From positions 455,313-519,312 of the forward strand of contig CAJODL010000001.1 in assembly GCA_905233165.1 (NCBI GenBank): DNA of 64,000 bases, in the 5' to 3' direction. The translations under genes were made by a program, and so were the position numbers. Below the pieces are notes generated by a model. The model worked only from the letters and a program-made list of their open reading frames with translations, did no database searches and was not told where the DNA came from. Positions 23,778 to 33,041 of the stretch are shown here, piece by piece; positions within the stretch are counted from its first letter, which is position 1, and each line of letters begins with the position of its first letter. Source of the stretch: an uncultured Prevotella sp. (GTDB lineage Bacteria; Bacteroidota; Bacteroidia; Bacteroidales; Bacteroidaceae).

Positions 23778-24623
23778 ATGAAAAAGATTTTTACATTTTT
23801 ATTTTCAGTTTTGTCTCTTTGCAGTTTCGCAGGGACACAGGTCATCTATGATGTAGAAACAGTTATGGGCGATTGGACAACAATAGATGAGGGTACTCTC
23901 GCTCCTTCACTTTTCAACGGCATTGAAGCTGGCAACAAGATCGTGGTAACAGCCTCGGCAAGTGATGGCGGACAGGTATGGTTGGCAAAACTCGAAGGTG
24001 ACTCTTGGAGCGAGGTTAACCTAATTGACGGCGCAGACATTACGACCAGTGTTTCATACACTCTGACCGCAGAAGATATTGCAGTCATCACAGAGCGTGG
24101 AATACGTCTGAAGGGAAAGAATTTCACGCTTGCAAGCATTGCCATTGAGGATGGTAGCGAGCCTTCTTCAGAAACTATCATCTATGATGTAGAAACAGTC
24201 ATGGGTGACTGGACAACTATTGATGAGGGCACGCTCTCTCCTTCACTCTTCAGCGGCATTGAGGCTGGTAACAAGATTATGGTAACAGCGTCGGCAAGTG
24301 ACGGCGGACAGGTATGGTTGGCAAAACTCGAAGGTGACTCTTGGAGTGAGGTTAACCTGATTGATGGTGCAGAAATCACAACCAGTGTTTCATATACCCT
24401 GAAAGAGAATGACATCAACGTTATAGCTGAGCGCGGCATACGCGTAAAGGGAAAGAATTTCACGTTGGCAAAGATTTCTATCGTAAAGGAGACTACTGCC
24501 GTAAATATAGCCCCTGCTACAAAGGTACAACAGGACAATATTCTTTACAATACAAGCGGTCAGGAAGTGACAGACTCATATAAGGGTATAGTCATCAAAA
24601 ACGGACGCAAGTATATCAAGTAA
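23778..24623 (+). CDS. Secreted protein with two tandem carbohydrate-binding-like modules
   Basis: 281 aa. Signal peptide MKKIFTFLFSVLSLCSFA, then two almost identical modules (residues about 22-130 and 134-242), each IYDVETVMGDWTTIDEGTL ... QVWLAKLEGDSW ... RGIRxKGKNFTLAxI. The same module closes the upstream SGBP. The C-terminus ILYNTSGQEVTDSYKGIVIK has the Prevotella secretion-tail pattern seen in the 11518 protein. It has no enzyme motif. Tandem binding modules fit avidity binding to a polysaccharide. It is the first gene of the enzyme operon. Confidence 0.72.
   Translation: MKKIFTFLFSVLSLCSFAGTQVIYDVETVMGDWTTIDEGTLAPSLFNGIEAGNKIVVTASASDGGQVWLAKLEGDSWSEVNLIDGADITTSVSYTLTAEDIAVITERGIRLKGKNFTLASIAIEDGSEPSSETIIYDVETVMGDWTTIDEGTLSPSLFSGIEAGNKIMVTASASDGGQVWLAKLEGDSWSEVNLIDGAEITTSVSYTLKENDINVIAERGIRVKGKNFTLAKISIVKETTAVNIAPATKVQQDNILYNTSGQEVTDSYKGIVIKNGRKYIK
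23844..24490 (+). repeat. Tandem 336-bp intragenic repeat
   Basis: ATCTATGATGTAGAAACAGT occurs at 23844 and again at 24180, exactly 336 bp (112 codons) apart, with high similarity across the unit. It encodes the two modules of the 23778 protein. Confidence 0.85.
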
Positions 24624-24631
24624 AAAAATAA

Positions 24632-26809
24632 ATGAAAGCGATACAAATTACATTTTTATCACTCATCCTTTCCTTGCCGTCAATGGCATGGAAAGGAGAG
24701 GTGACAATAGAAACTCCAACCATACAACTACTTCTGCATGCTGATGAAGGGCAGGATTTGCGTATGGCTTATTTCGGATCAAAGACAGCAACAATGCAGG
24801 AAGTGCGTGATGCTGGTGACGATATTAACTTCTCCGCCCTCCCTGCTTTTGGTACCGTGGATATGATACATCTGCCGGCAATACAGATACAACATGCCAA
24901 TGGGGATCAGAATCTGGAGTTGAGAGTTGAAAATGTAGAGTTAAAAGATGAGGCTAACGCTAAAACTCACGTCTTTACCATGCAGGACAAGTTGATGCCT
25001 GTAACAGTAAAAGTTTTCTACAAAGCATACAAGAATGTTGACATAATAGAGACTTGGACGGAAATTACACATCAAGAGAAGAAAGCCGTTACATTGAAAC
25101 GGTATGATTCAGGACATCTGACGATACGCAGAGGGGATGTGTGGATGACACATCTTCATGGCGATTGGGCATCGGAGACTGATATTACCCAAGAACCACT
25201 GACACGCGGTCTGCAGATAATACGCAACAGCGATGGTGCCCGCAATGCCCATCTTGATGCTCCTGAGGTAATGTTTTCACTTGACGGACAACCACAAGAG
25301 GATTATGGGCGTACTATCGGTGCTGCGCTATGCTGGAGCGGAAACTTCGAACTGCGAGTGAATACTACAGACAAGAACTTTCATCACTTTTATGCAGGCA
25401 TCGACCCACAAGCTTCCCAGTATGTCCTTGAGCCTAAACAGGCGTTTGAGACACCACATCTTGCAATGACATACAGTGAAAAGGGTATGGGTGGCGTAAG
25501 TCGTAACTTCCATCGCTGGGCACGCACAGAAGGAATGCTGCATCGCGGCACGAATATGGGTGATATACTGCTCAACTCGTGGGAAGGACTTTACTTCGAC
25601 ATCAACGAGGAACGTATGTTTAAGATGATGGATGACATCAAGGAACTGGGCGGAGAACTCTTTGTGATGGATGATGGATGGTTCGGTGATAAATATCAGC
25701 GTAATAACGACTCTTCAACACTTGGAGACTGGGTTACTGACAAGAAAAAACTGCCAAATGGTCTCAAAGCATTATGCGATGCTGCCAAGGAACGTGGCAT
25801 AAAATTCGGTATATGGATAGAGCCTGAGGCTGTGAATACAAAGAGTGAACTTTTTGAAAAGCATCCCGAATGGGCATTGCAAACCAAGGGACGCGAACTG
25901 AAGTTGGGACGTGGTGGTACACAATTGGTTCTTGATATGACCAATCCGAAGGTGCAAGACTTTGCCTTCAATATAGTGGATGACCTGTTGACGCAGTACC
26001 CTGAAATCAGTTATATCAAGTGGGATGCCAATGCGTCGATTCAGAATGTCGGTTCACTCTATCTGCCAATGGCAAAACAGGTAAACCTTTACGTTGATTA
26101 CCACTTAGGACTGTTGAAGGTGTTGCAGCGTATCCGCGAGAAATATCCCAACGTGGTCATTCAAGACTGCGCTTCGGGTGGTGGCCGTGCCAACTATGGT
26201 CTGTTACCATATTTTGATGAATTCTGGGTGAGTGATAATACAGATGCCTTACAGCGTGTATACATACAATGGGGTACCAGTCTTTTCTTCCCTGCCAATG
26301 CTATGGCTGCACATATCAACCACTGTCCTTATTGGAACACAGGCGGACGCATTATTCCGGTTAAGTTCCGCTGTGACGTTGCTATGAGTGGCAGACTCGG
26401 CATAGAATTGCAGCCTAAAGATATGACACAAGAAGAACGTAGCCAAGTGGAGGAATGTTTTAAGGACTACAAGCAAATACGGCAAGTAGTGCAGACGGGA
26501 GACCTCTACCGCCTGATTTCGCCATATGACAAGAAGGGCATTGCTTCACTGATGTATACAAAAGGCAACAATGCAGTCCTGTTTGTATATAAAGTGGATA
26601 ATTATTACGGTCAACCACTGCCACGCATACGTATGGCAGGACTCAATCCTGACATAACATATACCCTTAATGAAAAGAACGTGCGCGTCGGGCAAAAGCC
26701 TTGCGCACTCGATGGAAAACAGTTCACTGGCAAGTTCCTTATGTCCGTAGGCATTGAGGTTCCGTTATGGGATGATTATGCTTCCAGAGTATTTGAAATA
26801 AAGTATTAA
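24632..26809 (+). CDS. GH36 alpha-galactosidase
   Basis: 725 aa. Signal peptide ends LPSMA, so the enzyme works outside the cytoplasm. N-terminal beta-supersandwich, then the GH36 barrel: ELFVMDDGWFGDKYQRN, FGIWIEPEAVN, the nucleophile Asp in ISYIKWDANASIQN, CASGGGRANYG, and the acid/base Asp in WVSDNTDALQRVYIQWG. The length and motifs are those of family 36 alpha-galactosidases (about 700-740 aa). It removes alpha-1,6-galactose branches from galactomannan or galactoglucomannan oligosaccharides so that mannanases can finish the backbone. Confidence 0.92.
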   Translation: MKAIQITFLSLILSLPSMAWKGEVTIETPTIQLLLHADEGQDLRMAYFGSKTATMQEVRDAGDDINFSALPAFGTVDMIHLPAIQIQHANGDQNLELRVENVELKDEANAKTHVFTMQDKLMPVTVKVFYKAYKNVDIIETWTEITHQEKKAVTLKRYDSGHLTIRRGDVWMTHLHGDWASETDITQEPLTRGLQIIRNSDGARNAHLDAPEVMFSLDGQPQEDYGRTIGAALCWSGNFELRVNTTDKNFHHFYAGIDPQASQYVLEPKQAFETPHLAMTYSEKGMGGVSRNFHRWARTEGMLHRGTNMGDILLNSWEGLYFDINEERMFKMMDDIKELGGELFVMDDGWFGDKYQRNNDSSTLGDWVTDKKKLPNGLKALCDAAKERGIKFGIWIEPEAVNTKSELFEKHPEWALQTKGRELKLGRGGTQLVLDMTNPKVQDFAFNIVDDLLTQYPEISYIKWDANASIQNVGSLYLPMAKQVNLYVDYHLGLLKVLQRIREKYPNVVIQDCASGGGRANYGLLPYFDEFWVSDNTDALQRVYIQWGTSLFFPANAMAAHINHCPYWNTGGRIIPVKFRCDVAMSGRLGIELQPKDMTQEERSQVEECFKDYKQIRQVVQTGDLYRLISPYDKKGIASLMYTKGNNAVLFVYKVDNYYGQPLPRIRMAGLNPDITYTLNEKNVRVGQKPCALDGKQFTGKFLMSVGIEVPLWDDYASRVFEIKY

Positions 26810-26815
26810 CAGAGG

Positions 26816-28102
26816 ATGCAGAAGCTTTGGGGATTCATAGTGGGAATAGCTCTGATGACATCATGTATTACTACACACTCACTACCTTTCGTAACGGTGA
26901 GCGATGGTCATTTCGTGAGAAACAGCAAGCCTTATTACTATGTAGGAACAAACTTCTGGTATGGAGCTATTCTCGGTTCAGAAGGACAGGGCGGTGATCG
27001 TGAGCGGCTATGTCGTGAACTTGATGCCATGAAGGAGGTAGGCATAGACAATCTGCGTATTCTTGTAGGCAGCGACGGCGAACGAGGTGTAAAGACGAAG
27101 GTAGAACCTACATTACAGATTGCCCCAAATGTTTATAATGACACGATTCTGGCAGGTCTTGACTTCCTGCTAATGGAGATGTGTAAGCGAAACATGGTGG
27201 CAGTACTCTACCTGAACAACTCATGGGAATGGAGCGGTGGCTACGGGTATTATCTGGAGCAGGCCGGCTGCGGTAAGGCACCACGTCCCAATGAGGACGG
27301 CTATGATGCTTTCAAGGAATATGTCAGTCAGTTCGCTACCAATGAGAAGGCTCATCAGTTATTCTATGACTATGTGCGCTTCATCATCAACCGCACAAAT
27401 CGCTATACAAACAGGAAATATATTGATGACCCAGTCATCATGTCATGGCAGATAGGCAACGAGCCAAGGGCTTTTAAACCGGAACTGCTGTCAGCATTCG
27501 AGAAATGGCTGGCAGAGACTTCGGCACTCATCCGCAGCCTTGATCCGAACCATTTGATATCTGTTGGAAGCGAGGGCAGTTGGGGATGTGAGAATTCCCT
27601 GGACAGTTGGAGACGCATCTGTTCCGATAAAAACATTGACTACTGCAACATTCATCTGTGGCCTTACAATTGGGGGTGGGCACACCGCGACAGCCTGACA
27701 GAGAATGTGCAGCGGGCATGTGAGAACTCAAAAGAGTACATTGACTGCCATCTCACTATATGCGACAGCTTGCACAAGCCATTAGTCATGGAAGAGTTCG
27801 GCTATCCCCGTGACGGATTTGTTTTCACACCTGGTAGTCCTACGAGAGGGCGTGACAGCTATTACCGATATATATTCGGTCTTGTAACAGACAATATGCA
27901 GAAGGGAGGTGCCTTCGCCGGGTGCAACTTCTGGGGCTGGGGTGGATACGCTAAACCAAGGCATATTCAGTGGCAAGTAGGAGATGACTATTGCAGTGAT
28001 CCTGCACAAGAGGAACAAGGACTGAATTCTGTTTTCTCTGCCGACAGCTGCACACTGAGGATTATCCGTAATAGCATTGAAGAAATAAACAAACATAAAT
28101 GA
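26816..28102 (+). CDS. GH5 (subfamily 7-like) endo-beta-mannanase lipoprotein
   Basis: 428 aa. Leader MQKLWGFIVGIALMTSC, lipobox Cys at residue 17. Opens with the mannanase motif FVRNSKPYYYVGTNFWYGA. Acid/base Glu in MSWQIGNEPRAF, nucleophile Glu in LVMEEFGYPRDG, and HLWPYNWGWAH near the active site; this set is typical of GH5_7 mannanases. It overlaps the next GH26 gene by 4 bp (ATGA). It probably acts on the outer or periplasmic face on oligosaccharides different from those handled by the GH26 enzymes. Confidence 0.9.
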   Translation: MQKLWGFIVGIALMTSCITTHSLPFVTVSDGHFVRNSKPYYYVGTNFWYGAILGSEGQGGDRERLCRELDAMKEVGIDNLRILVGSDGERGVKTKVEPTLQIAPNVYNDTILAGLDFLLMEMCKRNMVAVLYLNNSWEWSGGYGYYLEQAGCGKAPRPNEDGYDAFKEYVSQFATNEKAHQLFYDYVRFIINRTNRYTNRKYIDDPVIMSWQIGNEPRAFKPELLSAFEKWLAETSALIRSLDPNHLISVGSEGSWGCENSLDSWRRICSDKNIDYCNIHLWPYNWGWAHRDSLTENVQRACENSKEYIDCHLTICDSLHKPLVMEEFGYPRDGFVFTPGSPTRGRDSYYRYIFGLVTDNMQKGGAFAGCNFWGWGGYAKPRHIQWQVGDDYCSDPAQEEQGLNSVFSADSCTLRIIRNSIEEINKHK

Positions 28103-29178
28103 AGAGAATAATAATTATAGCTCAATTGTCACTGGTTATACTATGGGGTATATCACCTATGACAGGACTGGCCAGGACAATACGTCAACAAGCTATTGAG
28201 CGTATGCAGCTATTGTTACAGCGCGGCTATATGTTCGGACATCAGGACGATCCTTTCTATGGTCTGACATGGCAATGGGAACATGGACGCAGTGATGTAC
28301 TGGAGGCCTGTGGAGACTATCCTGCTGTAATGGGATTTGACCTGGGAGGTATAGAGATTGATGATGTAAAGAATCTTGACAGCGTACCCTTCACACGTAT
28401 CCGCGAAGAGTTGTTGGCACATGTAAAACGTGGTGGCATCGTCACGATAAGTTGGCATCCGCGCAATCCTTACACTGGCGGCACAGCATGGGACAATCAG
28501 GATTCTATTGTAGTCCAAAGCATATTGCCTGGCGGAATACAGCATCGTAAGTTCCTCCTATGGATGAAGAATATCCGAAATTTCCTGTTAACACTGAGGG
28601 ATGGCAACGGACACTTGGTGCCTATAATCTTCCGTCCATGGCACGAAAACAATGGAAGTTGGTTTTGGTGGGGTGCCAAGCAGTGTACGGCTAAGGAATA
28701 CCATGCTCTATGGTGCATGCTACAGGATTATCTGATCAGTGAGGGACTGGACAACCTCGTGTGGAGTTACTCCCCGAATCTTGACGGTAACTGCACGGAA
28801 CAGCAATTTCTGGAACGTTATCCGGGTGATGAAAGGGTCGATATCATAGGACTGGATGCATACCAGTGGGGAACAGAAGAGGACTATATCAGACAACTGA
28901 ATGGTGATCTTGCCATGCTGACACAATATGCTACGAAAAGCAGCAAACTGCTGGCACTTACAGAATGCGGTATGAAGAATCTGCCGGACCCGACCTGGTG
29001 GACGAGAATATTGAAGCCTCAAATGGATAAATATCCTTTGAGCTATTTTCTGGTGTGGAGAAATGCCAAGCACGAATTTTTCGGTCCTTCCCCCGGTGAA
29101 AAGAATGCCTTGTACTTCAATGAGATGATACGCAATAAAAACGTCCTGATGCTTAAGGATATAAACATAAAGAATTAA
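28099..29178 (+). CDS. GH26 mannanase / mannobiose-producing mannosidase
   Basis: 359 aa. Signal peptide MKRIIIIAQLSLVILWGISPM... then LLLQRGYMFGHQDDPFYG, the opening typical of the Bacteroides GH26 enzymes that release mannobiose. Acid/base Glu in IIFRPWHENNGSWFWWG, nucleophile Glu in LALTECGMKN, plus DIIGLDAYQWG. No lipobox was seen, so it is probably periplasmic. It precedes GH130, symporter and epimerase, the gene order known from mannobiose-catabolising Bacteroidetes loci, which supports mannobiose as its main product. Confidence 0.9.
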   Translation: MKRIIIIAQLSLVILWGISPMTGLARTIRQQAIERMQLLLQRGYMFGHQDDPFYGLTWQWEHGRSDVLEACGDYPAVMGFDLGGIEIDDVKNLDSVPFTRIREELLAHVKRGGIVTISWHPRNPYTGGTAWDNQDSIVVQSILPGGIQHRKFLLWMKNIRNFLLTLRDGNGHLVPIIFRPWHENNGSWFWWGAKQCTAKEYHALWCMLQDYLISEGLDNLVWSYSPNLDGNCTEQQFLERYPGDERVDIIGLDAYQWGTEEDYIRQLNGDLAMLTQYATKSSKLLALTECGMKNLPDPTWWTRILKPQMDKYPLSYFLVWRNAKHEFFGPSPGEKNALYFNEMIRNKNVLMLKDINIKN

Positions 29179-29188
29179 CATTTTATTT

Positions 29189-30355
29189 ATGACATTCAAC
29201 GAAAAAGTAATTGCCTTGCGCCAGCATCACGAAGAACTGCTGACACGTAAGAACGAACCCATGCCATGGGGTAACGGCATATATGAGAAATATAAGTATC
29301 CAATACTTACGGCAGAGCATACGCCATTAGAATGGAAATACGATTTTTCAGAAAAGGATAATCCGTACCTTATGCAACGTATCATTACAAATGCCGTGCT
29401 CAATGCCGGAGCGATTAAACTGAATGGCAGATACCTGTTGGTGTGCCGTGTGGAGGGTGCGGACAGGAAGTCGTTCTTTGCTGTGGCTGAATCGCCCAAC
29501 GGCATCGACCAATGGCGTTTCTGGGACGAGCCTGTCACAATGCCAGATAATGACAATCCCGCTACCAATATCTACGACATGCGCATCACACAGCATGAGG
29601 ATGGTTGGATATACGGGGTTTTCTGTGCAGAGCGTCACGATGACTCGCAGCCGGACAATCTCAGTGCTGCTACAGCAACGGCTGGCATTGCCCGCACGAA
29701 GGATCTGAAGATATGGGAACGCCTGCCAGATCTTAAATCAAAGAGCCAGCAGCGTAATGTGGTGCTACATCCTGAATTCGTTGACGGTAAGTATGCCTTC
29801 TACACCCGTCCGCAGGATGGTTTTATTGATACAGGCAGCGGTGGTGGTATCGGCTGGGGATTGTGTGATGATATTACTCACGCAGAGGTGAAGGACGAGA
29901 AGATTATCTACGAGCGCAAATATCATACCATTACCGAAGTGAAGAACGGTGAGGGGCCGCACCCCATCAAGACTGACAAGGGATGGCTGCATTTGGCACA
30001 TGGTGTCAGGGCCACAGCCTGTGGACTGCGCTACGTATTATACATGTATATGACAGCCCTCGATGACCCTACTGTTGTTATTGCTCGGCCAGGAGGGTTC
30101 TTCCTCGTACCGGAAGGTAGCGAATACATAGGAGACGTGATGAATGTGGCATTCTCCAACGGATGGATTAAAGACGATGACGGACGGGTGCTTATTTACT
30201 ACGCTACGGCTGACACTCGCATGCATGTTGCTGTAAGCAGCGTGGAACGTCTGATTGACTACTGCATTAACACGCCTGAGGACGGGCTGATAACAAGTGC
30301 GAGTGTGGAAACTATCAAAAAACTAATTCGGAAAAACATAAACAACAATGATTAA
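29189..30355 (+). CDS. GH130 4-O-beta-D-mannosyl-D-glucose phosphorylase
   Basis: 388 aa, no signal peptide, so cytoplasmic. Family features: NPYLMQRIITNAVLNAGAI, YLLVCRVEGADRKSFFAVAE, NIYDMRITQHEDGWIYGVFC with the conserved Asp, and GGIGWGLCDDI. The length matches the roughly 390-aa mannosylglucose phosphorylase group (GH130 subfamily 1) rather than the shorter mannobiose phosphorylases. It converts mannosylglucose plus phosphate to mannose-1-phosphate and glucose. The epimerase two genes downstream supplies the substrate. It overlaps the symporter gene by 8 bp. Confidence 0.92.
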   Translation: MTFNEKVIALRQHHEELLTRKNEPMPWGNGIYEKYKYPILTAEHTPLEWKYDFSEKDNPYLMQRIITNAVLNAGAIKLNGRYLLVCRVEGADRKSFFAVAESPNGIDQWRFWDEPVTMPDNDNPATNIYDMRITQHEDGWIYGVFCAERHDDSQPDNLSAATATAGIARTKDLKIWERLPDLKSKSQQRNVVLHPEFVDGKYAFYTRPQDGFIDTGSGGGIGWGLCDDITHAEVKDEKIIYERKYHTITEVKNGEGPHPIKTDKGWLHLAHGVRATACGLRYVLYMYMTALDDPTVVIARPGGFFLVPEGSEYIGDVMNVAFSNGWIKDDDGRVLIYYATADTRMHVAVSSVERLIDYCINTPEDGLITSASVETIKKLIRKNINNND

Positions 30356-31730
30356 GCTAAGCGAAAAAATAGGTTATGGTCTTGGAGATATGTCATCGTC
30401 GATGTTCTGGAAACTCTTCGGGGCCTATCTGATGATTTTCTATACCGACGTTTTCGGTATGTCGGCAGCAGTGGTGGGAACCATGTTCCTCATTACACGC
30501 GTATGGGATTCATTGTTCGACCCTGTTGTGGGCATCATTGCTGACCGCACAGAAAGCCGCTGGGGCAAGTTCCGCCCATATCTGCTCTGTCTGGCCGTGC
30601 CATTTGGAGCATTCGCTGTACTGACATTCTATACACCTGATATAGATGATACGGGTAAGATTGTCTATGCCTTCATAACCTATTCGCTGATGATGATGGT
30701 TTATTCGGCCATCAATGTCCCTTATGCCTCTCTGCTCGGAGTGATGAGTCCCAACCCGCAGGACAGGAACGTTCTCTCTACCTTCCGTATGATGTTCGCT
30801 TACATTGGCTCATTCTTGGCGCTGCTGCTCTTTATGCCACTCGTAAACACTTTTACGGGAGGCAATAACGCGCAGGAGGTACAGCAATACGGATGGCTGA
30901 TGGCTGTGGTGGTATTTGCCGTAGCATGTACTGTACTCTTTCTCATGTGCTTTGCCTTTACACGTGAGAGGGTAAAACCAGTGAAGGTGGAGAAGACTCC
31001 TCTGAAAACAGACATCAGAGACTTGCTTTCAAATCGTCCATGGTGGATATTACTTGGAGCGGGTATCGCATCGCTCGTATTTAACAGCATAAGAGACGGA
31101 GCAACAGTGTATTACTTCAAGTACTTCGTTGACGAGACAGCATTCGGAGATGTTACCATTGTCGGTATTCCATTCGTGCTCAGCGGATTGTATCTGGCTG
31201 TAGGACAGGCTTCTAACATCATTGGAGTGGTGGCAGCGGCCCCTATTGCAAATATGATCGGCAAGAGACAGACATTCATGTGGGCTATGATTATTGCTAC
31301 CGGTCTCAGCATCGTGTTCTATTTCCTCGATCGTGACCAACTGGAAATGATATTCCTGCTTCAAGTACTCATAAGCATCTGTGCTGGTAGCATATTCCCG
31401 CTTTTATGGAGCATGTATGCTGACTGTGCCGACTACAGCGAACTGACAACTGGGAACCGTGCTACAGGGCTTATCTTCTCTTCCAGCTCAATGAGCCAGA
31501 AGTTCGGATGGGCTATAGGCACTGCGATAACAGGATGGCTGCTCGCTGCCTTCGGGTTCCAAGCTAATGCCGTGCAGAATGCTGATACCATACAGGGCAT
31601 TCGCATATTCCTGTCGCTGTTGCCTGCAGTAGGCACTGCACTCAGCGTTATATTTATATTCTTCTATCCACTGACAGAACGTAAGATGCAGGAGGTGGCA
31701 AACGAACTGGAAAAACTACGCAGACAATGA
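30348..31730 (+). CDS. GPH-family sugar:cation symporter (probable mannobiose importer)
   Basis: 460 aa with 12 predicted transmembrane segments. Glycoside-pentoside-hexuronide family features: LSEKIGYGLGDMSSSMFWK at the N-terminus and DPVVGIIADRTESRWGKFRPY after helix 2, the cation-binding and gating region. Within this operon it most probably moves beta-1,4-mannobiose or mannosylglucose across the inner membrane with a proton or sodium ion. It is translationally coupled on both sides (8-bp and 4-bp overlaps). Confidence 0.9.
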   Translation: MIKLSEKIGYGLGDMSSSMFWKLFGAYLMIFYTDVFGMSAAVVGTMFLITRVWDSLFDPVVGIIADRTESRWGKFRPYLLCLAVPFGAFAVLTFYTPDIDDTGKIVYAFITYSLMMMVYSAINVPYASLLGVMSPNPQDRNVLSTFRMMFAYIGSFLALLLFMPLVNTFTGGNNAQEVQQYGWLMAVVVFAVACTVLFLMCFAFTRERVKPVKVEKTPLKTDIRDLLSNRPWWILLGAGIASLVFNSIRDGATVYYFKYFVDETAFGDVTIVGIPFVLSGLYLAVGQASNIIGVVAAAPIANMIGKRQTFMWAMIIATGLSIVFYFLDRDQLEMIFLLQVLISICAGSIFPLLWSMYADCADYSELTTGNRATGLIFSSSSMSQKFGWAIGTAITGWLLAAFGFQANAVQNADTIQGIRIFLSLLPAVGTALSVIFIFFYPLTERKMQEVANELEKLRRQ

Positions 31731-32947
31731 CTATAAAGCGATTGAAACAGGCAGCGCAGGTGGTGCTGGAAAACAACATTCTAAGCTTTTGGATGGAAAA
31801 GATGCCAGACTATACTAATGGCGGATTCTACGGACGCATGGATGGCTACGGAAACCTACATCCTGAGGCCGATAAAGGTGCCATTCTCAATGCTCGCATT
31901 CTTTGGACTTTCTCTGCAGCATATCGAGTACTTAAAAACGAGATTTATCTGATGATGGCCACCCGTGCCAAAGATTATTTCATCAACCATTTCATAGATA
32001 AAGAGTACGGCGGTGTATATTGGAGCGTTGACTGTAAAGGCACTCCTGTTGACACGAAAAAACAGTTTTATGCCATAGGGTTTGCCATATACGGACTCTC
32101 AGAATATGCGCGTGCTACAGGTGACAGGGAGGCATTGGACTATGCGCTGCAACTTTTCGAGTGCATTGAAGAGCACGCCCTTGACACGAAATACAACGGA
32201 TATATCGAAGCCATGACACGAGATTGGCTGCCGATAGCTGATATGCGGCTTTCGGAACATGATGAGAACTACCCTAAGTCGCAGAATACTCACTTGCACA
32301 TCATAGAACCTTATGCCAATCTGTTCCGAACGCTTCGGGAATGCAAAACGGCGGTTCCCCAAGAGACCGTCATTCGTGTTGAGAAGGCTCTGAGGAATAT
32401 CATAGACATATTTACGGAAAAGATATTGAACCCAGAGACACATCATCTTGACCTTTTTTTCGAAAATGACTGGACACGCGGAGCGGGACAACTGGAGAGC
32501 TACGGACACGACATTGAATGTTCCTGGCTGATGCACGAAGCTGCTCTTGTACTGGATGACAAAGAGGTACTTAAACGGGTGGAACCTGTCGTAAGGATAG
32601 TGGCAAAGGCATCTGAGAAGGGTATCAATCCTGATGGTTCTATGATACACGAGGCAAACCTTGACAAAGGTACAGTTGATGATGATTTGCACTGGTGGGT
32701 ACAGGCAGAAAATGTGGTTGGATGGCTGAACATATACCAGCACTTTGGTGACAATGACGCTCTTAATCATGCCATACGATGCTGGGAGTACATCAGCAGC
32801 AAACTGATTGACTATGAAAATGGTGAATGGTATTGGAGTTGCAGACCAAACGGAAACATCAACCGTAATGAAGACAAGGCTGGATTTTGGAAGTGCCCAT
32901 ATCATAATGGACGCATGTGTCTCGAAATAATTGAACGTTTTTGCTAA
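31727..32947 (+). CDS. Mannobiose/cellobiose 2-epimerase
   Basis: 406 aa, cytoplasmic. N-acylglucosamine 2-epimerase superfamily (alpha6/alpha6 barrel): NGGFYGRMDGYGNLHPEADKGAILNARILWTF split over the opening, EYGGVYWSVDCKGTPVD, NTHLHIIEPYANLF with catalytic His, HDIECSWLMHEAA with catalytic His, and LHWWVQAENVVGW. Length and motifs match cellobiose 2-epimerases. In this operon it turns mannobiose into mannosylglucose for GH130. A 94-bp gap follows with a weak CCAAAGC/GCTTTGG hairpin (32957-32983). Confidence 0.92.
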   Translation: MTIKRLKQAAQVVLENNILSFWMEKMPDYTNGGFYGRMDGYGNLHPEADKGAILNARILWTFSAAYRVLKNEIYLMMATRAKDYFINHFIDKEYGGVYWSVDCKGTPVDTKKQFYAIGFAIYGLSEYARATGDREALDYALQLFECIEEHALDTKYNGYIEAMTRDWLPIADMRLSEHDENYPKSQNTHLHIIEPYANLFRTLRECKTAVPQETVIRVEKALRNIIDIFTEKILNPETHHLDLFFENDWTRGAGQLESYGHDIECSWLMHEAALVLDDKEVLKRVEPVVRIVAKASEKGINPDGSMIHEANLDKGTVDDDLHWWVQAENVVGWLNIYQHFGDNDALNHAIRCWEYISSKLIDYENGEWYWSCRPNGNINRNEDKAGFWKCPYHNGRMCLEIIERFC

Positions 32948-33041
32948 GCCAGATGACCAAAGCGAGATTTCTTTCAGCTTTGGCATGGCGAGAAAAGGGG
33001 CATGAATATGAATGAAAGTTATGAAGTATGTATTATAAATT

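Noticed and set aside
32099..32986. 295-codon minus-strand frame opposite the epimerase
   Set aside because: The epimerase motifs on the plus strand are unmistakable; the opposite frame has no motif.
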